Shown here: positions 1 through 11,194 of the stretch, piece after piece | How positions within the stretch are numbered: position 1 is the stretch's first letter | Layout of the letters: every line of letters begins with the position of its first letter | Assembly: GCF_042453785.1 (NCBI RefSeq) | Contig: NC_091677.1 | Coordinates: 4,435,501-4,499,500, forward strand | Direction of reading: 5' to 3' | Length of the DNA stretch: 64,000 bases | Origin: Malus domestica | Taxonomy: Eukaryota > Streptophyta > Magnoliopsida > Rosales > Rosaceae | Notes under the pieces: generated by a model | Seen by the model: only the letters and a program-made list of their open reading frames with translations | Database searches by the model: none | Told to the model about the DNA's origin: nothing | Program-made: the position numbers and the translations under genes

Positions 1-31
1 TCTGTGTGCTGTGGCTTCTTTCGCTCCCCAT
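1..31 (-). pseudogene. gag start of a second Gypsy copy (partial)
   Basis: The minus strand reads an ATG at 29-31 followed by codons for MGSERSHS, the same start as the gag at 12383 of the main element. The sequence runs off the left edge. Together with 32-138 it shows that another copy's 5' internal region lies left of the LTR at 139. Only about ten codons are visible, so its integrity cannot be judged. Confidence 0.6.
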
Positions 32-120
32 ATCGGCGAGAGATGCTTGGCCAAAAGAGAGTGTACGAGCGGTGGAAACCAGCTTGACAAAGTTGAAGAG
101 AGTGGGAATAAGTGTCGTTT

Positions 121-136
121 CCCACAGACGGCGCAA
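121..136 (-). other. primer-binding site next to LTR 139-655
   Basis: On the minus strand the sequence beside the LTR reads TTTTGCGCCGTCTGTGGG. It corresponds to TTTGGCGCCGTCTGTGGG beside the right LTR, with one base changed in the TGGCGCCG core. TGGCGCCG matches the 3' end of plant tRNA-Asp, which is used as a primer by many Tat/Athila-group elements. A primer site here means this LTR also acts as the 5' LTR of a copy extending left. Confidence 0.6.
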
Positions 137-138
137 AA

Positions 139-655
139 TGTTGATGCACAAAATCAGCGAAGACTTTGGTACAACAGAAAGTGTCAGGTTTTGTGACCTT
201 CGCTTGGTTGCTTCGGTCACTAGTGAGGATAAGTACGTAAATGAATAGAGACAGAGAAGCAAACACAGGATGTACGTGGTTCACCCAGATTGGCTACGTC
301 CACGGAGTAGAGGAGTTCTCATTAATTGTGAAGGGTTTACACAAATACATAGGTTCAAGCTCTGGTCTAGTGAGTTCTAGTGAATAGTTTAGTACAAAAT
401 GACAATAGAGATTGTTGTGGGAGAATGATCCTTATTTATAGAAGAGAGTTTCTAGTTTTGTTCTAATATTGACACGTGTCGTGTTGTGATTGGCTTCTGA
501 TGTTGACACGTGTCGTGCTGTGATTGGCTTCTAATGTCGACACGTGTCGCATTGTGATTGGCCTTCTAGTTGAAGGGAAACTCTTCTGGGTCCTTGACGG
601 TATAACGTTGACCGGTGCTCAGTAGTTTCGGGATTAGTCAAGTATGGTACAAACA
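139..655 (-). repeat. Gypsy LTR, left copy (517 bp)
   Basis: On the plus strand it starts TGTTGATG and ends ACAAACA. It aligns without gaps to 12490-13006, with about 15 mismatches counted by eye in 517 bp (about 3 %). It is the 3' LTR of the main minus-strand element, since a purine-rich tract lies beside it at 656-668. It is also flanked on its other side by a primer site and gag start (1-138), so it is shared between two internal regions. It carries a TATA box and three G-boxes, annotated separately. Confidence 0.9.
431..550 (-). promoter_or_regulatory. LTR promoter: three G-box repeats and TATA box
   Basis: Three tandem copies of a roughly 34-bp unit carry the palindrome GACACGTGTC (471-480, 505-514, 539-548). 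Each is followed by a GATTGGC or GATTGGCC CCAAT-type box. Downstream in the minus direction is CTATAAATAAG at 431-441, a good TATA box. ACACGTGTC is a G-box/ABRE-like core bound by plant bZIP and bHLH factors, so stress or light responsiveness is plausible but inferred. Confidence 0.6.
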
Positions 656-2700
656 GTGCTCCCCTAAGTTCCCGAGTGAGGGAGGCTCCTCGGTTGGGGA
701 CTTGCAAGATCCAAGCCGCTGAGTAATCACGAAACTTCTAAGTACTGAGGTGTGGTATCGTCTTCACTTGCTTTATCTTTCTCATAGGTAGATGCGACAT
801 CTTCTCTAGAAGTACGCTTTCTCCATTCAGGGGTGGTGTCCTTAACCGGTAGAGATGCACAAGGTAATGTATCAATCTCACTTGAAGCTTACTTGTAGTT
901 TCGGGCTTGGTCAAGTGCGATACAAACCCTATAGTAGAAGTCCCCCAAGTCGCCGTGCTAGGAGATCTGTCGAAGGAGGCAACCGACAAGGTAAGCAGTC
1001 AGGCTTCCAAGCAAGCAACCCAGGATCAGAGGTTCGACTTCGGCTTCCGGTTGATTGTTCTCCTTCTCTTTGTCTCTCATTCAGCTGCCAGGATAAGGAG
1101 AAGCAAATGGATAAGAGATGATATGAGATACTTTTGCTTTTGAAGAAGTAACTTTCCACAGGCTTATTCTTGAACTGTGCTGGAGGGTTTTCTGGTTCCC
1201 TCCAGCGTATAAGGCCGACTCAAGAATTTGAGGGTCAAAACAAGTCCATCAAATCTAGAGTACGTTCGACCTCGATGATATGGGATACTTTTGCTGTTGA
1301 CGGAATAATGAATGTGGTATGGAAAGGTGTCATGCTGTAGTGATCTGTTTCAGCTCACCGTTGAACCTTCTGCTTCAATCTTTTGCATGGCAGAAGTGGT
1401 GTGCAACCTTTGCATTTAAATGGTCCTTCAGAACATTCCTTCATAGTGACTCATCCACGCTTGGCAGCTTCAGTGTAAAGAGCCAATATCTGATCAACTG
1501 TCATGAGGTATTTGCCGGTGGAATTCGTGACCTTGACAACAGTTGAGGATGAGTACTCGAGAGCAATGCTAAGTAAGCAACCAGGCAAAGGTTCTAGGCA
1601 GTCAGTTCCAGATTGGAGGTTTGATTTCAGGTTCCGACTGACTGCTCTCTTTCTCCTTGTCCTACAGGTGTGGACAAGGACAAAGACAAAGACAGGGAGA
1701 AAGCATGATATGGGATACTCTTGCTTTCGACCCTGATGATATGAGATACTCTTGTTCTTGGTGTGGCTTATTTGCTGAGGTATTATCGGGGGGAAATAAA
1801 GCTGAGTATTTCGAGAGGTTATGTTGAGGGTGCCTTCTCGAATGCGAGAAAGGGTTGAGCATTTTTGCAGGTTTGCCTGTCCGTTGAGGAGGGAGGTCGA
1901 TGTATATAGGGATTTCCCAATAACAAGTAGTAATGCTATTCCTTTACCCTTCTTGGTCACAGCAATGTAGTGGGAGCTGCCAGCTTCACGTGTTTTAACT
2001 TTGTCAGAGCACTTTGAAAAAGTGGTATGTGGTATCTGGAAAGCTGATGTTACGTGTGAAGATTACAGACAAGCTTTATCTAAGGAAATCTGGCTCTCGA
2101 AGTTCTGAGAGTTGTGCCTCTTCGGTTTTCGAACAAGCAATCCTGTCGAGGATCTGACTCTCGAGATTCCGAAAGCGGTGCTACTTCGATTTTTGATAAA
2201 GTAATTATGTTGGGAGTCTTTTCTCGAATGTGAGTAAAGGTTGGACGTTCTTGCCAACCTGTCTTGCCGCAAAACACGGAGGTCGACACACATAGGGACT
2301 TTCCAGTTGTCAAGCAGTGGTGCTGTTCCTTTACCCTTATGGGTAATAGTAGGGTAGCTGGAACTTCGAAATTCTCGTGCCTAAACTTTGTCAGAGATCT
2401 TTGACAAAGTTATATGTGGTACCCGAGGAGTTGATGGTGCATGTGGAGAGCGGTGATTGAACAGTAAGATTCACGTGCTTTCTACTTCACCAGAAATCTT
2501 CGACAAATTGCCCGTAATTTCCGTAAAGCTGAGTGTGCATGTGACAGGTGCTGACGAGGCTGAAAAAGCAGGTGCTTCTTCGATTTCTGAGATCGGCCCT
2601 CGTGGTCTCTGAGCAGCCCAGCTTTTGAGAAAGCAAACGCCTCTTCGATTTCTGAAGCTCCGTTAAGTGCAGATTTTTATAGAGGCTGGCATTAAGTTCC
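656..2700. repeat. 3' noncoding region with degenerate direct repeats
   Basis: No gene is supported here. Several imperfect direct repeats are visible. About 250 bp at 1815-2060 recurs at 2205-2440. The block at 1036-1140 recurs at 1618-1730. The phrase GATATGGGATACT and close variants occur near 1119, 1276, 1709 and 1737. The first 110 bp (656-770) recur in diverged form at 3665-3775, on the far side of the antisense ORF. This may be promoter or leader sequence of that ORF, but that is inference. Confidence 0.5.
2674..2685 (+). promoter_or_regulatory. TATA-like box before the antisense ORF
   Basis: TTTTTATAGAGG lies about 110 bp before the ATG at 2795 in an otherwise GC-balanced stretch. 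A transcript starting about 30 bp downstream would have a leader of about 85 nt. This is motif and spacing only. Confidence 0.35.
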
Positions 2701-2794
2701 ACAACACACTTGAACCTTTACCAATAGAAGCTCCCTTCTTGCACTTCTAAGATCTTGATTTGTCTGACCTCTTCCCTCTTCAACACATTTGAAA

Positions 2795-3466
2795 ATGTCT
2801 GGACCCTCCGACCGTCGTTTTGACTTGAACCTTGGAGAAGAGACAGCCACGCCTTCTCCAGACAACATATGGCGCCCATCCTTCATATCCCCTACTGGTC
2901 CTCTTACCGTTGGGGATTCTGTGATGAAGAATGATATGACCGCTGCAGTGGTGGCCAGGAACCTTCTCACTCCCAAAGATAACAGACTACTTTCCAAACG
3001 GTCTGATGAGTTGGCTGTTAAGGACTCTCTGGCTCTTAGTGTTCAGTGTGCAGGTTCTGTGTCTAATATGGCCCAACGCCTATTTGCTAGAACCCGCCAA
3101 GTTGAATCATTGGTTGCTGAAGTGATGAGTCTCAAACGGGAGATTAGAGGGCTCAAGCATGAGAATAAACAGTTGCACCGGCTCGCCCATGACTATGCTA
3201 CAAACATGAAGAGGAAGCTTGACCAGATGAAGGAATCTGATGGTAAGGTTTTACTTGATCATCAGCGGTTTATGGGTTTGTTCCAAAGGCATTTATTGCC
3301 TTCGTCTTCTGGGGTTGTACCTGGTAACGAAGCTTCAAATGATGAACCTTCAATGCCTCCTTCTGGGGTTTTGTCAAGTACTAAGGCTCCGGATAACCAC
3401 CCTCCGGTGCTTTCTCTTTCTGGGGCTCTACCGACTGTTGACACTTCCCCTAAGCAATTTTTATGA
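2795..3466 (+). CDS. antisense ORF of a Tat-like retrotransposon (223 aa)
   Basis: An intact frame of 223 codons starts at ATG 2795 (context GAAAATGTC) and ends with TGA at 3466. It lies in the 3' region of the retrotransposon on the opposite strand to gag-pol. The N-terminus (MSGPSDRRFDLNLGEE) is acidic. Residues about 95-150 are a charged heptad-like stretch (VESLVAEVMSLKREIRGLKH onward) that looks like a coiled coil. The C-terminal 70 residues are rich in Ser and Pro. I see no catalytic motif or membrane segment. A TATA-like box precedes it, and AATAAA at 3534-3539 follows. Tat-lineage elements are known to carry additional ORFs between pol and the 3' LTR, sometimes antisense; their function is not established. 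It is open while gag-pol has four lesions. Confidence 0.7.
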   Translation: MSGPSDRRFDLNLGEETATPSPDNIWRPSFISPTGPLTVGDSVMKNDMTAAVVARNLLTPKDNRLLSKRSDELAVKDSLALSVQCAGSVSNMAQRLFARTRQVESLVAEVMSLKREIRGLKHENKQLHRLAHDYATNMKRKLDQMKESDGKVLLDHQRFMGLFQRHLLPSSSGVVPGNEASNDEPSMPPSGVLSSTKAPDNHPPVLSLSGALPTVDTSPKQFL

Positions 3467-3533
3467 AGGCTCCCTCTTGTTTGTTTATTTTGACTCATGT
3501 ACATGTACATATTTGTAGCTTATCGGAAGTATT

Positions 3534-3539
3534 AATAAA
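3534..3539 (+). terminator. poly(A) signal after the antisense ORF
   Basis: AATAAA lies 68 bp past the stop of the antisense ORF, in an AT-rich stretch. It supports a plus-strand transcript unit but is a motif match only. Confidence 0.4.
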
Positions 3540-4621
3540 TAAGCTTTGCTTCATTTTAACATATTGTGTTAAATACACCAAAGCCTTCTTCAGAAAGTTC
3601 TTTGAATTTTTTCTTTTGTTGAAACTTGTATTGTTGGAGCTTTGTAAGTGAAGCATGTAGTTTGAGGTAGTGTTCCCTTAATTTCCTGAGTGAGGAAAAC
3701 TTCTCGGTTGGAGACTTGAAAAATCCAAGTCACTGAGTGGTTGTGAGACTTCCGAGTATCAAGGTGCAGTAGCATATGGTGGGAGTCCCCCAAGTCTTCA
3801 GGCGAGGAGAGTTGCCGAATGAGGTGTCTTGCTTGTTACTAATTTGTCAAAGTAACGAAGCCTTGTTTTGATGTCACACCTTCATATATGGCTTATCCAA
3901 AAATATTTCAAGCTAGGTTTAGCTTTGCGAGGGCCCAAAATTATTTGTGTAGCCCAAAAATGGCAAGCCCAAAGGGAGTCAGAGTAGAGGGAGCGGTAGC
4001 TCTTCAATATAACACCATCCTCTGTAGCTCAAATCGAAAAATTGTCTTCATGAAAATTGTTCCTTAATGTGGGAACTACAACATACCCAAATTTGAGATC
4101 CATCGGAGTAGTACAACTCCAGACATTCAGGTATGATGTGGAACTGTTCATGATTTTTCTATTAACCCGTCAGACTTGTTGTGAGCTTTGAAACTCCAGT
4201 TTCTCTTGTTCAGATCAACATACTTTCTTCATCGAAGTTGTTCCTCATCATCTCTTCCATAACATATCAAAAATTCAGAACAAACTAACGGTTGAATATT
4301 TCCAGATCTTCGAAACACCGCAGCAGCTTTGAAGCTTGCAGAAATCTGACCGTCATGTTTGGAGCTTCAACACTCTAACTTCCGTCGCTCAAATAGAAAA
4401 CTTTCCTTCGTGAAAGTTGTTCATCTGCTCAAGAACTATAAGATGTCCAAAATTCAGCTCCACTGGAATTAGCTTCGCACTATCTTGATGAAGAGTGTGT
4501 GAAGCTTTTATGTGTTTTGGTGTTGAAATTTGGTATTGTAGGTGAAGCATTGGGGTTGAAGCTTGATATGTGAAGCTTTATGGGTGAAGTGTTGGTGTTG
4601 AAGCCTTATAGGTGAAGCTTT

Positions 4622-5103
4622 GGTGTTGACACCATAAATTGATTATGTTTCGCACTATCTTGATGAACATAGTGCGAAGCTTTTGAGATTGATATTTGTC
4701 CTCCATTGATGAAGCTTTTGTTGGCACCATAAATTGATTATGCTTCGCACTATCTTGATGAACATAGTGCGAAGCTTTGGAGATTGATACTTGTCCTCCA
4801 TTGATGAAGCTTTCGTTGGTACCATAAATTGATTGTGCTTCGCACTATCTTGATGAACATAGTGCGAAGCTTTGGAGATTGATACTTGTCCTCCATTGAT
4901 GAAGCTTTTGTTGGCACCATAAATTAATTGTGCTTCGCACTATCTTGATGAACATAGTGCGAAGCTTTGGAGATTGATACTTGTCCTCCATTGATGAAGC
5001 TTTTGTTGGCACCATAAATTGATTGTGCTTCGCACTATCTTGATGAACATAGTGCGAAGCTTTTGAGATTTGTAGTTGTGTTCCATTGATGAAGTTTTGT
5101 TGA
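4622..5103. repeat. 95-bp tandem array with a hairpin in each unit
   Basis: About five copies at an exact 95-bp spacing: the CGCACTATC core starts at 4651, 4746, 4841, 4936 and 5031. Each unit holds the inverted repeat GCTTCGCACTAT / ATAGTGCGAAGC (12 bp) around a 10-base loop. The first copy has a T in place of the C in the left arm. Diverged single copies lie at about 4468 and 5281. Copies differ by only a few bases. The array lies in the 3' region of the retrotransposon. Confidence 0.9.
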
Positions 5104-5639
5104 ATTTCCCAATTTTCAATTCCCTTTTTTTTTTTTTTTTTTTTTGGGGAAAACTAGAAATTTGAAAATGTGGGAGAGACAACGTATACAAATTTTGCTT
5201 CCATACTGTTAAGCGAGAGATTGTGATGCAAGCCACCTCTTGTAGTAGTCGAAGGTTTGGATGAACCATATAAATTGAATTTGCTTCGAACAGTCTTGAT
5301 CAAGAGTGTTTGAAGCTTTCTATGAGTTGTAGTGTTTGCATTGTTACAGAGGAGAAATGTCTGAAGCAGATGCAAGAAGGCTGAAGAGCTTGATCTTCAT
5401 ATACCATGCATTAAAGCCATTGTTGGCTTGCAATAAGACTTTGTTGGTGACTATAGCTCTTGTTAGGCATAAGTGCTCCCCTAGTTGAGTTGTAAGGCTT
5501 GATGGTTTTTGATTATTTGTGAATGCTAGGAGTTCACATGTACAAGTTGTACCACTCGTCTTCTGGTTAATGGAATGAATGGTAGGTTGCTTTCATCACT
5601 TGGTTGGTGGTACGAATGTGAATTCCTTAATCACCTTTC

Positions 5640-5900
5640 ATCACATTTCATCACCTGGTTGGTGACATGAAGGAGAGTACGCGTTGTACATTTCATCACC
5701 TGGTTGGTGGCATGAAGGAAAGTACGCGTTGTACATTTCATCACCTGGTTGGTGGCATGAAGATGAGTTCCTTCTTCACCTGATTGGTGATAAGGGTGGC
5801 AAGTTTCCAAATAATATTAGAGTACGGGTTGTACATTTCATCACCTAGTTGGTGGTACGAAGGTGAGTTCCTTCATCACCTAGTTGGTGAGAATAAGGGC
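5640..5900. repeat. 45-bp tandem repeat, degenerating rightward
   Basis: Units begin CATTTCATCACCTGGTTGG at 5644, 5689 and 5734, an exact 45-bp period. Less regular copies of TTCATCACCTAGTTGGTG continue to about 5890, and a diverged TCATCACTTGGTTGGTGG lies near 5594. The region is noncoding and lies between pol and the 3' LTR. Confidence 0.8.
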
Positions 5901-5974
5901 AAGGTGTCGAGGCACATTGTGGCAAATGTCGAATGACACAAAGTGTGTTGAACCCTTTCGAAGCACAGTTGGCT

Positions 5975-6160
5975 TATGTATGGATGTGTTGGAATGTATG
6001 ATGTTTATGCATGAATGTGTTGGAATGTATGATGTTTATGTATGAATGTATTGGAATGATGATGTTTATGTATGAATGTATTGGAATGATGATGTTTATG
6101 TATGAATGTGTTGGAATGTATGATGTTTATGTATGAATGTGTTGGAATGTATGATGTAGA
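5975..6160. repeat. 28/31-bp tandem repeat
   Basis: The phrase ATGTATGATGTTTATG and its 3-base-shorter variant repeat about six times with 28- or 31-bp spacing, each with GAATGTGTTGGAATG or GAATGTATTGGAATG. Next to it, 6161-6373 is noncoding sequence leading to the end of pol. Confidence 0.75.
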
Positions 6161-6373
6161 TCCTTTGTATAGTCTTGTTGACACATACTTAGATTTTGTT
6201 TTGTATTGGAAACATTTGCGTTGAAGCTTCAACACTTGAGTGTTTCATTGCTCAGAATGGAAAAGAGTTTATGGCCGAGTTGGCTAAATCACCTCTTTAT
6301 TGAATTCATACCAAATGGTCTTTATTACATCGGATGCCGAACGGCTGTAGCTTAACACTTGTACAATGTGAGT

Positions 6374-8296
6374 CTATTTGTAATAGTACTTCAAGTGGTC
6401 AGTATTCCATGGATGGCCAAGGGTCTTGCCGTCGAAGTTTCTGAGCTTGTAGGAGCCAGGGCGGCTGATGCCGACGACCTCGAACGGTCCGTCCCAATTA
6501 GGACTGAGTGTTCCTTCACTCGGGACTCTATCACAGAGTAATCTTTTCTTCAATACCCAGTCTCCCACTTTGAAAGAGCGAGGTTTGACCCTTAAGTCGT
6601 AGTAGTTGGAGATGCGCTGCTTGTAGGCGACATTCCTCAGGTGAGCCTGATTTCTGTGTTCCTCGACTAGATCCAGGTTGAGGGTGAGTTGCTTGTCGTT
6701 CTCACTCTGTATGTAGTTATGGATTCGGTATGTTGCTTGCTCAAGCTCAACTGGGACAACTGCTTCTGTACCAAAAGCAAGTGAGAATGGAGTTTCTCCT
6801 GTGGAAGTCCGATATGAAGTGCGGTATGACCAAAGGACTTGGGGTACAAATTCTGGCCAACAACCTTTAGCTTTGTCCAAGCTAGTTTTCAGAGTGCGCT
6901 TGATTATTTTGTTAACGGCCTCGACTTGTCCGTTAGACTGGGGATGGGCTGGAGAGGCAAAACATAAGTTGATGTTGAACTTAGAGCAGAACATCTTTAA
7001 CTTCTTGTTGTCGAACTGCCGCCCATTGTCCGTGACTATCGCATTGGGAATGCCGAATCTGCAGAGGATGTTCTTCCATACGAAGTCTTCTATTTTTCCC
7101 TCAGTAATGGTTGCCAAGGGTTCTACTTCAGCCCACTTTGTGAAGTAGTCAACTGCAACGATTGCATAGCGGACCTTGCCTTTCCCTGCAGGCATTGGGC
7201 CGATCAAATCAAGTTCCCATTGGGCCAAGGGCCAAGGGCTGATCATAGGAGTGAGCGGCTCGGGAGGGGAGTGAGGGATAGTTGCGTAGCGTTGACACTT
7301 ATCATATGAGCGAGATATTCTGATGGCATCTTGGTGGAGTGTTGGCCAATAGTATCCTTGGCGAAAAGTCTTGTATGCTAGGGATCGAGACCCAGCGTGA
7401 TCTCCGCAAACTCCTTCATGTATTTCCCGAAGGACAATTTCCGCCTCCGCAGGTGTAAGACATCTTAGGTATGGCAGGGTGAAACCGCGCTTGTAGAGTT
7501 GGTCATTAATGATCAGGTAGCGGGCAGACTTGTATCGAATCTGCTTAGCTTGGACTTTGTCAATTGGGAGGGTGCCATGAGCAAGGAATTTATAAATTGG
7601 GGTGATCCAACTATCTTCTTGTTGTAAATTGCACACCTCTGCGACCATGGTGCTTGGTTCTGCCAACAATTCGACATGAATTTTTCTCCCAATCTTGTCT
7701 TCCACTGCCGAGGCGAGGCGAGCCAAAGCGTCTGCATGACTGTTTACCGCTCGAGGAACTTGGGTAATCTGGTAGTGGAAGTGCTTGAGCAAAAGTCGCG
7801 TTTGTGCAAGATATGCTGCCATGGAGTTATCCTTAGCATCAAAGTTGTTTGTGACTTGGTTGACCACTAATTGGGAGTCACTGAAGATATCAATTCGTTT
7901 AACCCCAAGGTGTTTGGCCAAACGTAAGCCTGCTAGAAGGGCTTCGTATTCGGCCTCGTTGTTCGATGCCTTGAATTTGAAACGAATAGCGTATTCCATT
8001 GCCACTTTATCGGGGGTAGTGAGGACTAATCCTGCTCCGCAACCCTGTTGGTTGTATGAGCCATCAACATACAGACTCCATGTTGGGGTCGTTGATTCTA
8101 CCTTCTGAGCTTCCGATGGTAATGAAGCTACTGTTTCAGGTGTAGAAGCAATGTCAACAGGATATGTGAAGTCGGCGATGAAATCTGCTACTGCTTGACC
8201 TTTTTCGGCTGGTTTTGGTTGGTAGGAGATGTCAAACTCACCCAATGCTATCGCCCATTTGATCATTCGTCCAGACGTGTCAGGACTCTGGAGTAT
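6374..8296 (-). pseudogene. Gypsy pol: RNase H and integrase segment
   Basis: An open stretch of about 640 codons after the in-frame TAG at 8297-8299, ending at TAG 6374-6376. RNase H is marked by LYVDGSYNQQGCGAG, NEAEYEALLAG and SDSQLVVNQV, which supply the acidic residues. Integrase follows. The zinc-binding region has HEGVCGDHAG and then SYDKCQR, where the first Cys of the pair is Tyr. The catalytic triad is D in WELDLIGPMP, D in TDNGRQFD and E in NGQVEAVNK. The C-terminus ends near HPWNTDHLKYYYK with no recognisable chromodomain. It is in the same frame as the reverse transcriptase upstream, so it was part of one polyprotein. Confidence 0.88.
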
Positions 8297-9430
8297 CTAT
8301 CGAAGAGGGTGATTGGTAAGCACGATGATGGCGTGTGCTTGGAAATAAGGGCGAAGTTTCCGAGCAGACATGACCAATGCTAGAGCTAATTTCTCAATGT
8401 TAGAGTATCGTGTCTCCGCATCTTGTAGGGCCTTGCTAGCGTAGTAGACGGGCCTTTCGACCCCACTATCATTTCGAATAAGAACAGAACTAACTGCTGA
8501 AGCCGAAACCGATAGATAGATAATGAGAGTGTCACCAACTTCTGGTTTGGAGAGCAGAGGGGCTTTACTCATGTACTCTTTGAGGTTCCTGAATGCCTTG
8601 GCACATTCCTCCGTCCATGTAATGTACTTCTTATTTCCCTTGAGTGCTTTGAAGAAATGAGCACATCTGTCTGTGGTCTTAGAGATGAATCTGGTTAAGG
8701 CTGCCACCTTGCCAGTAAGGCTTTGGATGTCTTTTGAAGTTACTAGCTCTTTCATGTCGAGGATTGCTTTGATCTTTTCGAGGTTAGCTTTAATGCCTCG
8801 TTGGCTAATCATGAAGCCTAAGAATTTGCCCGAGCCCACGCCGAAGGCACATTTGTTGGGGTTCAACCTCATTCGATACCTCTTTAGAATGGTGAAAGTT
8901 TCAGATAGGTTGGTGATGTGTTGGTCAGCATGTTTGCTCTTGACTAACATATCATCAACGTAAACTTCCATGCTCTTCCCAATCTGTTCGACGAACATTG
9001 AATTGACCAGTCTCTGATAAGTTGCTCCTGCATTCTTTAGACCGAAGGGCATAACTTTGTAGCAATATAATCCCCTATCAGTAGTGAAGGCTATATGTTC
9101 TTGGTCTGAGGGGTTCATGAGGATTTGGTTGTATCCTGAATAAGCGTCCATGAAGCTCAAGAGCTCACACCCTGCCGTAGAGTCTATAAGTCTATCAATG
9201 AGAGGAAGGGGGAAACTATCCTTCGGGCATCCTTTGTTTAGGTCGGTGTAGTCGACACATATTCTCCACAAGACCTTTTGAAGCAGGAGACTTTCCTTGG
9301 TCGGATTTTTCTTAACAAGGACAACATTTGCTACCCACGTTGGGTAATTGACTTCACGGACGAAGCCTATGTCCTTGAGTTTTTCAACTTCTGCTTTCAT
9401 CGCCTCGTATCGTTCAACATCATAAGATCT
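8297..9430 (-). pseudogene. Gypsy pol: reverse transcriptase segment
   Basis: The frame is open between the TGA at 9431-9433 and the TAG at 8297-8299. It shows the reverse transcriptase landmarks: RICVDYTDLNKGCPKDSFPL, MDAYSGYNQI, MPFGLKNAGATYQR, and the catalytic YVDDMLVKSK. These are followed by the thumb and connection (FLGFMISQRGI; ERPVYYASKAL). Both flanking stops are single in-frame codons, with family sequence continuing on each side. The 9431 TGA is consistent with one base change in an Arg codon. The copy cannot make full-length Pol without suppression. Confidence 0.88.
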
Positions 9431-11194
9431 TCACTTCTGTTTTACTGGTTTGGTCTTGGGATCAATACTCAAATGGTGACAGATGATATCGGGAGAGATG
9501 CCCGGCATATCTTTATATGACCAAGCGAAGACCTCGGCGTTCTCTTGCAAAAATGAGATCAGTGACAACCGAAGAGGTGGTGACAAAGTAGTGCCAATCT
9601 TCACCATGCGGTCTGGATGGTCTTTGGAGATAGAGACATTCTCTAACTCTTCAGCGGGTTGTGCTTGCTGGGTGAAGGAGTCATCTCGAGGGTCGTCGGG
9701 TTGACTGTTGCCATCCTGAAGACCTGAGTTGGATTCATCTGGACTGGTCTTTACGACTTGGTTATGTATAAAGAGAGTCTCCTTGGGGACAGGCAGGTGT
9801 TGTTGTTTGACTGAAGTGTTGTAACATGATCGAGCACTAAGTTGATCTCCCCTGATGTACCCATTGCCGAAAGGGGTTGGAAACTTCATCAACAACATAT
9901 GTGTGGATACCATGGCCTTGAGATCATTGATGCCTGTGCGCCCAAAGATGACATTGTATGCCGTCGGGCAGTTGACCACTAGGAAGTTAGTGGTAATAGT
10001 AGCTGTGTAGGGGCCTGTACCAATGGTGAAGGGTAAGTGTATACTCCCTAAAGGTTGCACGATATCGCCAGAGAAGCTTATCAGAGGAGAAATCGAGCGA
10101 TCGAGCAAGTGTTCAGCTACATTAAGTGCCTTGAAAGCTTCAGCAAACATGATATTGACTGAAGCACCTGTGTCTATCAGGATTCGTTTCACATCAAAAT
10201 TTGCTATGTGAGCCTCCACGATCAGCGGGTCGTTGTGAGGGTAGATGATACCTCTTTCTTCTTCAGGGTAGAAACATATTGGATCCCAGTTAGGCTTTTG
10301 ATACTTGCCTCCTCTGATGTCTTCCACATGAAACACTTGATGGCCAGGTCTCAAAGTTCGTTCACTGCTTTTCATGGCCCTATTGGAAGATTCAGACATA
10401 GGTGTGCCGCCGCTTATGGAATATATCACATTCACCTGGCGCTGGTTACGGTTATCCCTTGGAGGGTGAAGGAGGAACTGATCAATTTTTCCTTCACGTG
10501 CCAAAGCTTCAATATGGTCACGGAGGATAATGCACTTCTCACTATCATGGCCATTATACTCGTGGTAGCAGCAAAACATGCCCGTGTTCTTCGTGGACTT
10601 GTAATCTGGCTGTCTTGGCTTTGGCTTTGGTATCAGGTGAGCTATACTGGGGTAGATGGCAGCACATGTAGCATTCAAAGAGGTGTATGTCTCATACCTC
10701 GGGGTAGGGCCTGTCTTGACACGTGATTGGCCCACTGCGTTGACTGCTTGGGGGCGGGCATTATTGTGACGATATCCTGAGTTATCGCTATAGTGCCCCT
10801 TATTCTTTTTATTAAAATGAGATTGGTGAGGATGGAAGTCTTTCCTTTTGCCCTGAGATTGATATGTCAGCTGACTTGGCGAAGCATTAAATGAGGCAGG
10901 GGGGTGTGCTGCTACCATTTGGAAGGTTGAGGTCTTTTCATTTGGTTGGATCTGGCCTCCACTCCCTACTTGCTGATAAGGGGTGACTGTAGGGGGTTTT
11001 CCTTGATATGTCCTTGCCTCGGCGGAGGCATGGTTGTAAGCTTGTGTCATCACCTCAGAGTAAGTCTTCCAAGTGTTGGCATTGATCATGTACTTGAAGA
11101 AACAGTCACATAAGCCTGCCGTGAAAGCCTTGAGGGCGGTCTTGTCATCTGCCTCAGCGCAGCGAGAATACTCATGACTGAAACGGCCAGCTTA
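9431..11194 (-). pseudogene. Gypsy gag C-terminus and protease segment
   Basis: The frame is open from the codon after TAA 11192-11194 to TGA 9431-9433. It contains the rest of the capsid-like region (TALKAFTAGLCDCFFKYMI), a basic Gln/Asn/Pro-rich stretch, and a zinc-knuckle-like CCYHEYNGHDSEKC. The aspartic protease active site follows (LIDTGASVNIMF), then a linker ending near KTKPVKQK. It is in frame with the segments on both sides, so it is one gag-pol reading frame broken by nonsense codons. Confidence 0.82.

Noticed and set aside
738..2313. Several 70-170-codon frames on both strands
   Set aside because: They lie in degenerate direct repeats of the retrotransposon 3' region, overlap one another, and show no domain.
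4622..5103. CRISPR-like regular palindromic repeats
   Set aside because: The spacing is regular, but whole 95-bp units repeat and there are no unique spacers. It is a satellite inside a plant retrotransposon.
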